64,000 bases of DNA from Pseudomonadota bacterium (GTDB lineage: Bacteria > Pseudomonadota > Alphaproteobacteria > Rhizobiales > Hyphomicrobiaceae): positions 1 through 64,000 of the forward strand of contig JAEWIJ010000152.1 in the NCBI GenBank assembly GCA_023387235.1, written 5' to 3'. The notes under the pieces were generated by a model. That model saw only the letters and a program-made list of their open reading frames with translations, was not told where the DNA came from and ran no database searches. The position numbers were made by a program, and so were the translations under genes. Every line of letters starts with the position of its first letter. Position 1 is the stretch's first letter. This document shows positions 56,620 through 64,000 of the stretch, piece after piece.

Positions 56620-57552
56620 ATGCCAATCTACATCGCCACGCGTCTCGGGCGTGCGATTCTGACGATCTTTCTCGTCCTGACCTTTTCCTTCGCGATCCTG
56701 ACAGCGACGGGTGATCCGGCCTTGCTCATCATGTCGACCGATGCGCCACCGGAAGCAATCGAAGCGTTCAGAGAACATTACGGCCTGAATGCTTCCGTGT
56801 GGCAGCAGTATATCGGTTACCTCGGCAACCTGCTTCACGGCAATATGGGCCAGTCGCTGCGTGATGGCCGCGATGCCTGGGACGTTGTCGCGGAGCGCAT
56901 TCCGCTGACCCTGGCGCTGACCGTGCCGGCGTTCCTTCTCAAGGTCAGCATCGGTATTCCGGCTGGCATCTACGCTGCGTTACACCGCAACTCTTTCCTC
57001 GATCGCTTGGTGATGATGATCTCGGTCGCCGGCTACACGGTTCCGAGTTTCGTCCTGGGGCTCATTCTCATCCTCGTGTTTGCGGTGAAGCTCGGCGTGC
57101 TTCCCTCCGGCGGCCAGGACACGTGGCGCCACGCGATCCTGCCGATCATTACCCTTGGCACGGCAGGCGCTGCCGTCATCGCGCGGTACACGCGATCGGC
57201 GATGCTTGAGGTATTGGGCCAACCCTACATTCGCACGGCGCGTGCGAAGGGCGTGCCGTGGTCTAGAGCCGTACGAAGCCACGCGCTCCCGAATGCGGCA
57301 ATTCCCACGCTGACGGTGATCGGGTTGATGGTCGGATCACTCATGGCTGGCGCCGTCGTTGTCGAGAGTGTGTTCTCCTGGCCGGGCGTCGGTCGCCTGC
57401 TCATCTCGGCGGTTGCCAATCGCGACCTGATGATCGTGCAAGCGATACTGCTCCTGGTCGCCGTATGCATGGTCACTTCCAATTTGATCGTCGACTTCGC
57501 CTACGGTCTGATCGATCCGCGCCTGCGTGGACGCGGTAGCAACTCTGCTTGA
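56620..57552 (+). CDS. Dipeptide/oligopeptide-type ABC permease (DppB-like)
   Basis: 310 residues with six predicted spans. Family marks are the N-terminal YIATRLGRAILTIFLVLTFS, HYGLNASVWQQYIGYLGNLL with GNMGQSLR, and the EAA loop seen as YIRTARAKGVPWSRAVRSHA. Transport of peptides, opines or other small organic solutes is typical; the binding protein downstream determines specificity. It follows the second ATPase and precedes the second permease. Confidence 0.94.
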   Translation: MPIYIATRLGRAILTIFLVLTFSFAILTATGDPALLIMSTDAPPEAIEAFREHYGLNASVWQQYIGYLGNLLHGNMGQSLRDGRDAWDVVAERIPLTLALTVPAFLLKVSIGIPAGIYAALHRNSFLDRLVMMISVAGYTVPSFVLGLILILVFAVKLGVLPSGGQDTWRHAILPIITLGTAGAAVIARYTRSAMLEVLGQPYIRTARAKGVPWSRAVRSHALPNAAIPTLTVIGLMVGSLMAGAVVVESVFSWPGVGRLLISAVANRDLMIVQAILLLVAVCMVTSNLIVDFAYGLIDPRLRGRGSNSA

Positions 57553-57563
57553 GGAGCGGCGCT

Positions 57564-58478
57564 ATGCCCAGCGACCCGGAACGGCGCAGCGAGGTGGAGC
57601 CGAGTTCTCTTCCAGCGGCGATCGCGCGCCCAAGATCGGCCTTACGTCGCCTTTTCGATGCTTGGCCGCCGATGGTCATCGTCGCCATCGCGTGGCTCGT
57701 GCTGATGCTTGCCATCGCACTTGCGGCCGATTGGATCCGGCCATACGACTTCAAGGCACTCGATCTTCGCGGCCGCCTGCAACCGCCGGTGTTCATGGGC
57801 GGAGACTGGCGACATCCGCTCGGGTCAGATGAACTCGGTCGTGATGTCCTCTCCCGTCTCATCGAGTCGATCCGAGTGTCATTGCTCATAGCTCTCGCCT
57901 CGACGGTAATCGCCGCGACCGTCGGCGTACTCCTCGGGTTTGCCGCAGCACATTTCAGGGGCATCATCGAGCAACTCGTACAAGTGCTCATCGACCTTCA
58001 GGCGTCGATGCCGTTCCTGATCATTGCGCTCGCAGTGCTGGCCTTCTTCGGCAATTCGCTGATGCTGTTCGTGCTCCTGATGGGGCTGAATGGTTGGGAA
58101 CGTATGGCCCGGATTTCGCGCGGGCTGGCCATTGCAGCTACCGAGCAGGGGTATGCCTCTGCCGTTCGTGATCTCGGCGCCGGGCCGTGGCGTGTCTACG
58201 GCCGCCACATCCTCCCGAACATTGCCGCGACGTTGATCGTATCCATGACACTGAACTTTCCCGAAGTGATCCTCCTAGAGTCGGGCCTTTCTTTCCTTGG
58301 TCTCGGCGTGCAGCCGCCGCTCACCTCGCTCGGCAACATGGTCGGCTACGGGCGCGAGTACATGCAGACCGCGCCTTGGATACTGCTCGCGCCCGCGTTC
58401 GTAATCATCATGACCACGCTTTCCGTCTCGCTACTCGGTGATTGGCTGCGCGACCGCCTCGATCCGACGTTGCGCTGA
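57564..58478 (+). CDS. Dipeptide/oligopeptide-type ABC permease (DppC-like)
   Basis: 304 residues from ATG 57564, with GAGGAG eight bases before. The DppC pattern is HPLGSDELGRDVLSRLIESI, followed by ARISRGLAIAATEQGYASAV as EAA loop, PNIAATLIVSMTLNFPEVIL, then ESGLSFLGLGVQPP. It forms the membrane channel with the DppB-like protein. The upstream TTG at 57549 is less likely. The binding protein gene follows after 93 bases. Confidence 0.94.
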   Translation: MPSDPERRSEVEPSSLPAAIARPRSALRRLFDAWPPMVIVAIAWLVLMLAIALAADWIRPYDFKALDLRGRLQPPVFMGGDWRHPLGSDELGRDVLSRLIESIRVSLLIALASTVIAATVGVLLGFAAAHFRGIIEQLVQVLIDLQASMPFLIIALAVLAFFGNSLMLFVLLMGLNGWERMARISRGLAIAATEQGYASAVRDLGAGPWRVYGRHILPNIAATLIVSMTLNFPEVILLESGLSFLGLGVQPPLTSLGNMVGYGREYMQTAPWILLAPAFVIIMTTLSVSLLGDWLRDRLDPTLR

Positions 58479-58571
58479 CGGAGATTGCGCGCTGGTGACC
58501 GGCAAAGCGTCATGACGCTGAGATGCTTCGCGCCTATGCGGCCCCTGTGGTCAATCCTGAAAGGAAGTGAA

Positions 58572-60218
58572 ATGGGTAGACACAGTATCTTCAACTATGC
58601 GAGGCCACGCTCGGCGCTCGTTGCGGCGGCGGCAGCTGCTTTCCTGCTCACGTCGGTCGCGCACGCCGATGATCGTCCTGTGATTACCGTCGCCGTGCAG
58701 CAGATCGTCAATGCTGGTGTCCTGGATACGCTGCGCGAACAGTCCAACGTCGGATCTCGCATCTTTCTAAGCATCTTCGATACGCTCGTCGAGGTGGACC
58801 GCCAGGGTGATCTGTCGATCGGGCCGGCGCTCGCCGAGAGCTGGAAGCGCATCGACGACAAGACGATCGAGTTCACGCTGCGCAAGGGCGTCAAGTTCCA
58901 CAACGGCGAGGAAATGACCGCCGAGGATGTCGTATTCTCGTTCGGCCCGGAGCGCATGTGGGGCTTCGCCAAGCCTGGCGAGGAACTCAAGACGGGGCAG
59001 GCTCTCTTCACCCAGGGTGCCGGCCAATCGTCCACAGCGCCGCCGGAAGTGCACGCCGTAGCGCGCCGCCTGCTACCTGGATTCGAGCGCATGGAAGCCG
59101 TCGACCGCTACACCGTGCGCCTCCACAACAAGAGTCCGGACGTGACGCTCGAGGGGCGCTTGACACGCACCGGCATGAATGTCGTCTCGAAGAAGGCGTT
59201 CCTTTCCGCGCCGGACTGGAGAACCTTTGCCGCGGCTCCCGTTGCGACCGGAGCCTACAAGGTAAAGGAGTTCAAGCCGGACAATATTCTTGTCCTCGAG
59301 GCACACGACGCCTACTGGGGCGGCAAGCCGAATGCGCGCGAGATCCGCTTCGTCGTCGTGCCGGAGGTGGCCAGCCGCATCAACGGTCTGATTTCTGGTC
59401 AGTACGACTTCGTCACTGACGTCCCACCTGATCAGATCAAGACTATCGAGGCCAGCAGCAAGCATGACGTCGTCGGCGGCCCTGTGCTCAACTACCGTCT
59501 TACGGTGTTCGACAAGAACCATCCGCAGCTCAAGGATCCTCGCGTGCGGCGCGCGCTCACGATCGCGATTGATCGCAAGCTGATCGTCGATACGCTCTGG
59601 TCCGGCCGCACGTCCATTCCGCAGGGACTGCAGTGGGAGTACTATGGTCCAATGTTCATCAAGGACTGGCAGGCCCCTGCGTACGACCCCGAGGCTGCCA
59701 AGAAGCTGCTGAAGGAAGCTGGTTACAACGGTGAGCCGATCCCCTTCCGGGTGCTCAACAACTACTATGCAAACCAGGTACCGACCGCTCAGATTCTGCA
59801 GGAAATGTGGCGCGCGGTCGGAGCCAACGTGCAGATCGAGATGAAAGAGAACTGGCAGCAGATTTTCGCCAAGGATAGCCCGCGCGCCATCCGCGACTGG
59901 TCGAATTCGGCACCGTTCAACGACCCTGTGTCTTCGATGGTCACGCAGCATTGTCCGCGCGGTCAGCAGCAGCAGGTGGGCGAGTGGTCCAACGACGAGT
60001 TCAACAAGCTGTGCGCAGAGCTCGAGACCTCGACCGATCAGACAAAGCGTTCGGCCATGTTCCGTCGCATGCTCGAGATCATCGAGCGTGACGATCCGGG
60101 CTACACGGTCCTCCACCGTACCGTGCTCTTCTACGGCAAGCGGAAGGATCTCGAGTGGAAGTACTCGCCGACCCAGGCGATGGACTTCCGAGCGGCCAAC
60201 TTGAAGGTCCGCAAATAG
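58572..60218 (+). CDS. ABC transporter periplasmic substrate-binding protein (family 5)
   Basis: 548 residues from ATG 58572, with AAGGAAG upstream. A signal peptide covers about 1-32 (ALVAAAAAAFLLTSVAHA cleaved before DDRP). The mature part is SBP family 5: DTLVEVDRQGDLSIGPALAE, FTLRKGVKFHNGEEMTAEDV, ATGAYKVKEFKPDN, then VRRALTIAIDRKLIV. It captures the substrate and hands it to the DppBC-like channel. A peptide, glycoside or organic ester is possible. A large hairpin follows its stop. Confidence 0.93.
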   Translation: MGRHSIFNYARPRSALVAAAAAAFLLTSVAHADDRPVITVAVQQIVNAGVLDTLREQSNVGSRIFLSIFDTLVEVDRQGDLSIGPALAESWKRIDDKTIEFTLRKGVKFHNGEEMTAEDVVFSFGPERMWGFAKPGEELKTGQALFTQGAGQSSTAPPEVHAVARRLLPGFERMEAVDRYTVRLHNKSPDVTLEGRLTRTGMNVVSKKAFLSAPDWRTFAAAPVATGAYKVKEFKPDNILVLEAHDAYWGGKPNAREIRFVVVPEVASRINGLISGQYDFVTDVPPDQIKTIEASSKHDVVGGPVLNYRLTVFDKNHPQLKDPRVRRALTIAIDRKLIVDTLWSGRTSIPQGLQWEYYGPMFIKDWQAPAYDPEAAKKLLKEAGYNGEPIPFRVLNNYYANQVPTAQILQEMWRAVGANVQIEMKENWQQIFAKDSPRAIRDWSNSAPFNDPVSSMVTQHCPRGQQQQVGEWSNDEFNKLCAELETSTDQTKRSAMFRRMLEIIERDDPGYTVLHRTVLFYGKRKDLEWKYSPTQAMDFRAANLKVRK

Positions 60219-60228
60219 TGGACTCCAA

Positions 60229-60260
60229 TGTGGTGGCCCGGAGCACGTCCGGCCACCACA
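60229..60260 (+). terminator. Large intergenic hairpin between binding-protein and sulfatase genes
   Basis: A 13-bp stem (TGTGGTGGCCCGGA pairing with TCCGGCCACCACA, one bulged C) has a five-base loop. It starts 11 bases after the stop of the binding-protein gene and 29 bases before the sulfatase start. No T tract follows; partial termination or mRNA stabilisation, leaving more binding-protein message, is likely. Confidence 0.65.
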
Positions 60261-60288
60261 TCAAATCCCACCACCCGGAAACGCCTCG

Positions 60289-61851
60289 ATGCCCACAATC
60301 GCCGATCCCAAGCGCAAGAACGTTCTTCTCATCGTCGTCGATCAATGGCGTGGCGACACGCTGCAGGCGGCCGGCCACAAGACCATCAGAACGCCCAACA
60401 TCGATGCGCTGGTCGCGGAAAGTGTTACCTTCCGGAGGCACTATACCGTGACATCGCCGTGTGGGCCGGCGCGCGCGTCGCTGCTGACTGGCATGTATGC
60501 GATGAACCACCGCGCCGTGCAGAACACCATTCCGCTCGATGCGCGCCACACGAACCTTGCGATGGAAGTGCGCAAAGGCGGCTGGGACCCAGCCATTGTC
60601 GGCTACACGACGACAACTCCCGATCCGCGCGAGTGGCCCGCCATGGATCCTGCATTCACGGTGCTCGGTGACCTGATGCACGGATGGCGGCCTGTCGGCG
60701 CCTTCGAGCCGCGCATGGAGGGATACTTCGCCTGGCTGGCGAGCCAGGGCTACAAACTCCCCGAGAACCGCGCTGACATCTGGCTGCCGGAGGGCGTGAG
60801 TGAGGAGGAGCTTGGCGCCACGCGCAAACCATCGCGCATTCCTGCACATCTCTCCGATACGCGATGGTTCACGGAGCGTGCGCTGAGCTATCTTCTCGGC
60901 GCAGCTGAGCGCCCGTGGTTCCTGCATCTCGGCTACTACCGCCCGCATCCGCCATTTGCGGCGCCGGCGCCGTACCATGACATGTACTCGATCGACGATG
61001 CGCCGGCTCCCGTGCGGGCCGCAACACCTGAAGAGGAGGCGCGCCAGCACCCGTTGCTTCAGTTCTTCCTGGATTCGATCGAGCGGCGGCGATTTTTCGA
61101 GAACGGCAAGGGGCTTGCCAGCTCGATGAGTGTGACCGAGGTGCGCCAGATGCGTGCGACGTACTACGGTCTGATCTCCGAATGCGACGCCGAGATTGGT
61201 CGCGTGCTTCAGTTCCTTCGCGACAGCGGCCAGTGGGACGACACGCTCATCGTTCTGACCAGCGACCACGGCGAGCAACTCGGCGACCACTATATCCTCG
61301 GCAAGGTCGGCTACTTCGACGAGAGCTTCCACATTCCGCTCGTCATTCGCGATCCGGATGCCAGCGCGGACAAGACGCGAGGCACGGTCGTGGATGCTTT
61401 CACTGAATCGATCGATACGATGCCGACCATCCTCGATTGGCTCGGTCTCGAGACGCCGCGAACAGTTGATGGAAGCTCCCTGCTGCCCTTCCTCCGCGAG
61501 GGAGCCGCCCCTCCAGATTGGCGTCGCCATGTCCACTACGAGTACGATTGCCGCAACGTGCTGATGGGCTCAGCGCGTCCAGAGGAAGTGCTGGGCGTGG
61601 GTCTCGACGAGGCGAGTTTGGCCGTGACCGAGGACGAGGCGGGGAAGTATGTCCACTTCACCAAGCTGCCCGCTCTCTACTTCGATCTCGCGAAGGATCC
61701 GGGGCAGTTTACATCACTGGCTGCAGATCCAGGTCGGGCGGCGGACGTCCTCCGATATGCGCAGGCCATGATCTCGTGGCGCTTGAGGTTTGCAGAGAGA
61801 ACGTTGACAGGTTATCAGGCATCGCCGAATGGCCTTGTGAAACGCGCCTGA
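60289..61851 (+). CDS. Sulfatase-superfamily hydrolase, phosphonate monoester hydrolase-like
   Basis: 520 residues. The metal site starts NVLLIVVDQWRGD. The nucleophile is Cys58 in TSPCGPARASLLTG, i.e. C-x-P-A-R, expected to become formylglycine; CGPAR and the length are typical of phosphonate monoester hydrolase/phosphodiesterases of Rhizobium and Burkholderia. Further marks are LHLGYYRPHPPF, the second metal motif TSDHGEQLGDH, and HIPLVIRD. No signal peptide is visible, so cytoplasmic. It follows the ABC importer in the same direction and may cleave the imported compound. Sulfate esters remain an alternative substrate class. Confidence 0.9.
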   Translation: MPTIADPKRKNVLLIVVDQWRGDTLQAAGHKTIRTPNIDALVAESVTFRRHYTVTSPCGPARASLLTGMYAMNHRAVQNTIPLDARHTNLAMEVRKGGWDPAIVGYTTTTPDPREWPAMDPAFTVLGDLMHGWRPVGAFEPRMEGYFAWLASQGYKLPENRADIWLPEGVSEEELGATRKPSRIPAHLSDTRWFTERALSYLLGAAERPWFLHLGYYRPHPPFAAPAPYHDMYSIDDAPAPVRAATPEEEARQHPLLQFFLDSIERRRFFENGKGLASSMSVTEVRQMRATYYGLISECDAEIGRVLQFLRDSGQWDDTLIVLTSDHGEQLGDHYILGKVGYFDESFHIPLVIRDPDASADKTRGTVVDAFTESIDTMPTILDWLGLETPRTVDGSSLLPFLREGAAPPDWRRHVHYEYDCRNVLMGSARPEEVLGVGLDEASLAVTEDEAGKYVHFTKLPALYFDLAKDPGQFTSLAADPGRAADVLRYAQAMISWRLRFAERTLTGYQASPNGLVKRA

Positions 61852-62027
61852 TTTTCGCAGCCACCGAAGCGAATCCGCCACGACTCTATCCGGATGGCTG
61901 GCAGGAGAGATGCCGTTTCACCGATGCAATTGCTCGAGCAGCGAGGCGGGGTCGGCCATGTCATTCGCATCGCCGAATTCGTACGCCATATCACCGCAAA
62001 TGCAGGCTTCTGTGATCCTTGACTGTA

Positions 62028-62048
62028 ACGAGGCGGTTATCGCCTCGT
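62028..62048. terminator. Small hairpin between convergent genes
   Basis: An 8-bp stem (ACGAGGCG with CGCCTCGT) encloses a five-base loop between the sulfatase and the convergent CoA-transferase gene. No T tract follows on either strand, so termination is only a possibility. Confidence 0.35.
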
Positions 62049-62068
62049 CGCAATTGCCGGAGCATCCC

Positions 62069-63205
62069 TCAGTCCGGCCCGAAGATTTCCTCGTTGTGCT
62101 CACCGAGCGCAGGAGGCGGCCGATCGATGGTGGCGCCGTTACCGGAAAAGCGGAGCGGCGATACAAAGGTCTTTGTCGTGGCCCCGGTCGGCAGTGGCAG
62201 CGTTTGCACCCAGCCCATGTGCGCGACCTGAGGATCGGCGAGCGCCTGCGAGTAGGTATTGATCGGCGCGCACGGTACGCCTGCCTTGCGGAAGCGATCC
62301 AGCAGCTCATCGCTGGTGTGGGCCTCGAACTCCGCCTCGAGAATTCTGCGCAGGGCTTCCTGGTTCTTCGCGCGCAACTGCGTAGAGGCAAAGCGCGGAT
62401 CCTCGAAGAGATCCATCCGCGCGATGGCTCCGCACGCGGCCCGATAGAGCGAGTTGTTCCCTGCGGCCATGCCGAAATAGCCGTCCTTGCTCTTGAAGGC
62501 CTGATAAGGCGCATTGCGAGGATGGGCCGACCCGAGGCGCTTCGGGTCCTGACCGCTTCCGAAATACTCGCTGGTCTGCAGCGCTGCGATGGCAAGCGAC
62601 GCGCCGAACATCGATGCGTCGATATGCGTGCCCTGTCCGCCAGCGCGCACATGAAGCAACGCATTGGTGATGCCGAAGGCGGCATAGAGGCCGGTTGCGA
62701 AATCCGAAAGCGGCACGCCGCATTTGACGGGTGCGCTTCCCGGCTCGCCGGTCACGCTCATGATGCCGCTCATGGCCTGCAACGTCAGATCGAAGCCGGC
62801 CTCGCGCGAGCGCGGTCCTTCCTGGCCGAAGGCGGAGATGGAGCAGTACACGAGATCGGGCTGTGTCTTGCTCAGCGTCGCATAGTCGAGGCCAAGACGC
62901 GCCATGACGCCAGGTCGGTTGTTCTCGAGCACGACTTGCGAGGTGGCGATGAGGTCGCGCGCCCGCTTGTTGTCGCGCGGATCCTTGAGATCGAGCGTGA
63001 CCGAGCGCTTGTTGCGGTTCACCGAGGCGAAGTTCTCGCTGTAGCCGTCCTTCAAAGGAGGCCACTGCCGCATGGTATCGCCGCCATCAGGGTTCTCGAC
63101 CTTGATGACGTCCGCACCCATGTCCGCGAGCAGCATGCCGCAGAAGGGGCCCGCCGCGACGCTGCAGAACTCCACAACTCTTACGCCTGCGAGTGAGCGC
63201 AACAT
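62069..63205 (-). CDS. CaiB/BaiF-type CoA-transferase (family III)
   Basis: 378 residues from ATG 63205, with AAGGAG seven bases upstream; the frame continues to 63238 but has no better start. Family marks are LAGVRVVEFCSVAAGPFCG, LADMGADVIKVENPDGGD, SVNRNKRSVTLDLKD, and the catalytic aspartate in EAGFDLTLQAMSG. The C-terminal part has GVPCAPINTYSQALADPQVA. Such enzymes move CoA between carboxylic acids. It is divergent from an IclR-type regulator and convergent with the sulfatase. It probably activates the acid released from the imported compound. Confidence 0.94.
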   Translation of the reverse strand: MLRSLAGVRVVEFCSVAAGPFCGMLLADMGADVIKVENPDGGDTMRQWPPLKDGYSENFASVNRNKRSVTLDLKDPRDNKRARDLIATSQVVLENNRPGVMARLGLDYATLSKTQPDLVYCSISAFGQEGPRSREAGFDLTLQAMSGIMSVTGEPGSAPVKCGVPLSDFATGLYAAFGITNALLHVRAGGQGTHIDASMFGASLAIAALQTSEYFGSGQDPKRLGSAHPRNAPYQAFKSKDGYFGMAAGNNSLYRAACGAIARMDLFEDPRFASTQLRAKNQEALRRILEAEFEAHTSDELLDRFRKAGVPCAPINTYSQALADPQVAHMGWVQTLPLPTGATTKTFVSPLRFSGNGATIDRPPPALGEHNEEIFGPD

Positions 63206-63247
63206 ATCTCTCCTTGCCACCGACGAGCCGGGCGGCATTTTCTCCGT

Positions 63248-63289
63248 ATTTCAACATTCGGACTATGGATTTCAATATTTATTCTATGA
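63248..63289 (+). promoter_or_regulatory. Two tandem 21-bp repeats in the CoA-transferase/IclR intergenic region
   Basis: Copies at 63248-63268 and 63269-63289 share ATTTCAA-Y-ATT-Y-N3-CTATG-R with an exact 21-bp period, two helix turns. They lie in the AT-rich middle of the 155-base divergent region, 43 bases from the CoA-transferase start and 72 from the IclR start. Probably the operator of the IclR protein. Confidence 0.6.
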
Positions 63290-63360
63290 TCGAGGGCTAG
63301 GCGCGTCAAGCTGCAGGCCTCATTGTGGCCCGTTCGCAGAACGCGCGACGGGAGCGGCAC

Positions 63361-64000
63361 GTGGATAAGACTTTGCTGAAAGGCCTGGCAGTATTGGAGG
63401 CTCTCGCGGAGTTGGACGCAGACACGATTTCCATCGACGATATGGCCCGGCGTGTCGGCCTCTCGCGCAGCAATGCATATCGGACGCTGCAGACGCTCGT
63501 GCACGCCGGCTACGTCGCGCGCGACAATGCACACGCCGGCTATCGCTGCACGACGAAAATGTATGAGCTTGGCGCGCTGCGCATCAGCAAGCTCGATGTG
63601 CGGCGGCTGGCGCCGCCCTATCTGTCGCGGCTGGCGGAAGATACGGGCGAGACCATCCATCTCTCGATTCTGGACGGCCTCGAGATCATCTACATCGACA
63701 AGATCGACTGCGCGCAGCCCATCCGTGCCTACTCCATGGTCGGCGGTCGTGCGCCTGCTCACGCCGTGGCCACGGGAAAGGCGCTTCTGTCCGTGCAGCC
63801 ACGCGGCTTCCTCGAGAAACAGGGCCCGAAACTTCCGCGCTACACGGACGCAACCGTCACCACGTTGGCTGCTCTCAAGGCGGAGCTCGGCCGCGCCGCG
63901 CGCAACGGGTACGCGGTCAATCGCGGCGAATGGCGCGATGGTGTCGGTGGACTGGCCTCGGCTGTTTTCGATGCGACGGGGCGCTCAGTTGCGGCACTCG
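63361..64000 (+). CDS. IclR-family transcriptional regulator (partial, runs off the window)
   Basis: The frame opens with GTG at 63361 (VDKTLLKGLAVLEALAEL), preceded by GGGAG, and remains open to the right edge with 213 codons seen; family length is about 250. The N-terminal winged helix shows ISIDDMARRVGLSRSNAYRT and LQTLVHAGYVARD. The effector domain has LAEDTGETIHLSILDGLEII, MVGGRAPAHAVATGKALLS and GYAVNRGEWRDGVGGLASAV. It is divergent from the CoA-transferase gene and probably controls it and possibly the adjacent transporter and sulfatase genes, through the tandem repeats between them. Confidence 0.92.
   Translation, partial: MDKTLLKGLAVLEALAELDADTISIDDMARRVGLSRSNAYRTLQTLVHAGYVARDNAHAGYRCTTKMYELGALRISKLDVRRLAPPYLSRLAEDTGETIHLSILDGLEIIYIDKIDCAQPIRAYSMVGGRAPAHAVATGKALLSVQPRGFLEKQGPKLPRYTDATVTTLAALKAELGRAARNGYAVNRGEWRDGVGGLASAVFDATGRSVAAL

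Overview
The window is GC-rich DNA with the gene repertoire of an alphaproteobacterium. A Hyphomicrobiales member (Bradyrhizobium/Xanthobacteraceae-like) fits best: FixJ-type regulators, a ccoNOQP operon behind a FixK/FNR box, rhizobial-type heme uptake genes, an IalB protein and a CaiB-type CoA-transferase. The species cannot be named from sequence alone. No rRNA gene, complete tRNA gene or CRISPR array was seen.

Layout. 0-3.4 kb is a gene graveyard: an FkbM-type methyltransferase fragment, an arylsulfatase lacking its catalytic N-terminal part, the 3' half of a tRNA, and beside it a tyrosine-recombinase gene broken by frameshifts and a stop. This looks like the scar of an integrated element. 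3.4-8.7 kb carries minus-strand metabolic genes: aldehyde dehydrogenase, MBL hydrolase, NDH-2-like flavoprotein and a haloperoxidase-type hydrolase. 8.9-15.0 kb is a signalling array: a soluble histidine kinase, a four-PAS membrane kinase, two FixJ-type regulators flanking a receiver-only protein, and an AraC DNA-binding domain. Its reading frames overlap or nearly abut from the PAS kinase onward. 15.15-22.25 kb is a cbb3 oxidase and assembly operon (ccoNOQP, a small membrane protein, a DUF2189 protein, ccoI, ccoS) preceded by a perfect FixK/FNR box.

22.3-45 kb is dominated by iron and heme. It holds a siderophore-type TonB receptor, an orphan fused peptide/heme-type ABC ATPase, two ECF sigma/FecR/TonB-receptor surface-signalling modules, heme oxygenase, exbB-exbD-tonB and an IalB protein. 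One of the receptors is fused to an Omp25/31-like barrel. Six upstream regions share a 25-bp dyad, AAACTRTAC-N7-GTAYAGTTT, in strong or weak form. This is the best candidate in the window for an undescribed regulon. Remnants of a Wadjet-type SMC gene and an IS3-family transposase border the block.

45-49.2 kb has a methanethiol-oxidase (SELENBP1/MtoX) homologue, a membrane protein, an MFS transporter and a hydrolase. 49.5-54 kb is a phosphorelay (hybrid kinase with Hpt, convergent OmpR-type regulator) next to a fusion of a winged-helix DNA-binding domain with an alpha/beta-hydrolase. 54.1-54.5 kb holds remnants of two polyamine-type ABC permeases. 54.6-64 kb is a Dpp/Opp-type ABC transporter, a phosphonate-monoester-hydrolase-like sulfatase, a CaiB-type CoA-transferase and a divergent, incomplete IclR regulator. 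Two exact-period 21-bp repeats lie between the last two. Together they look like a regulated uptake and breakdown unit for an unidentified organic ester.
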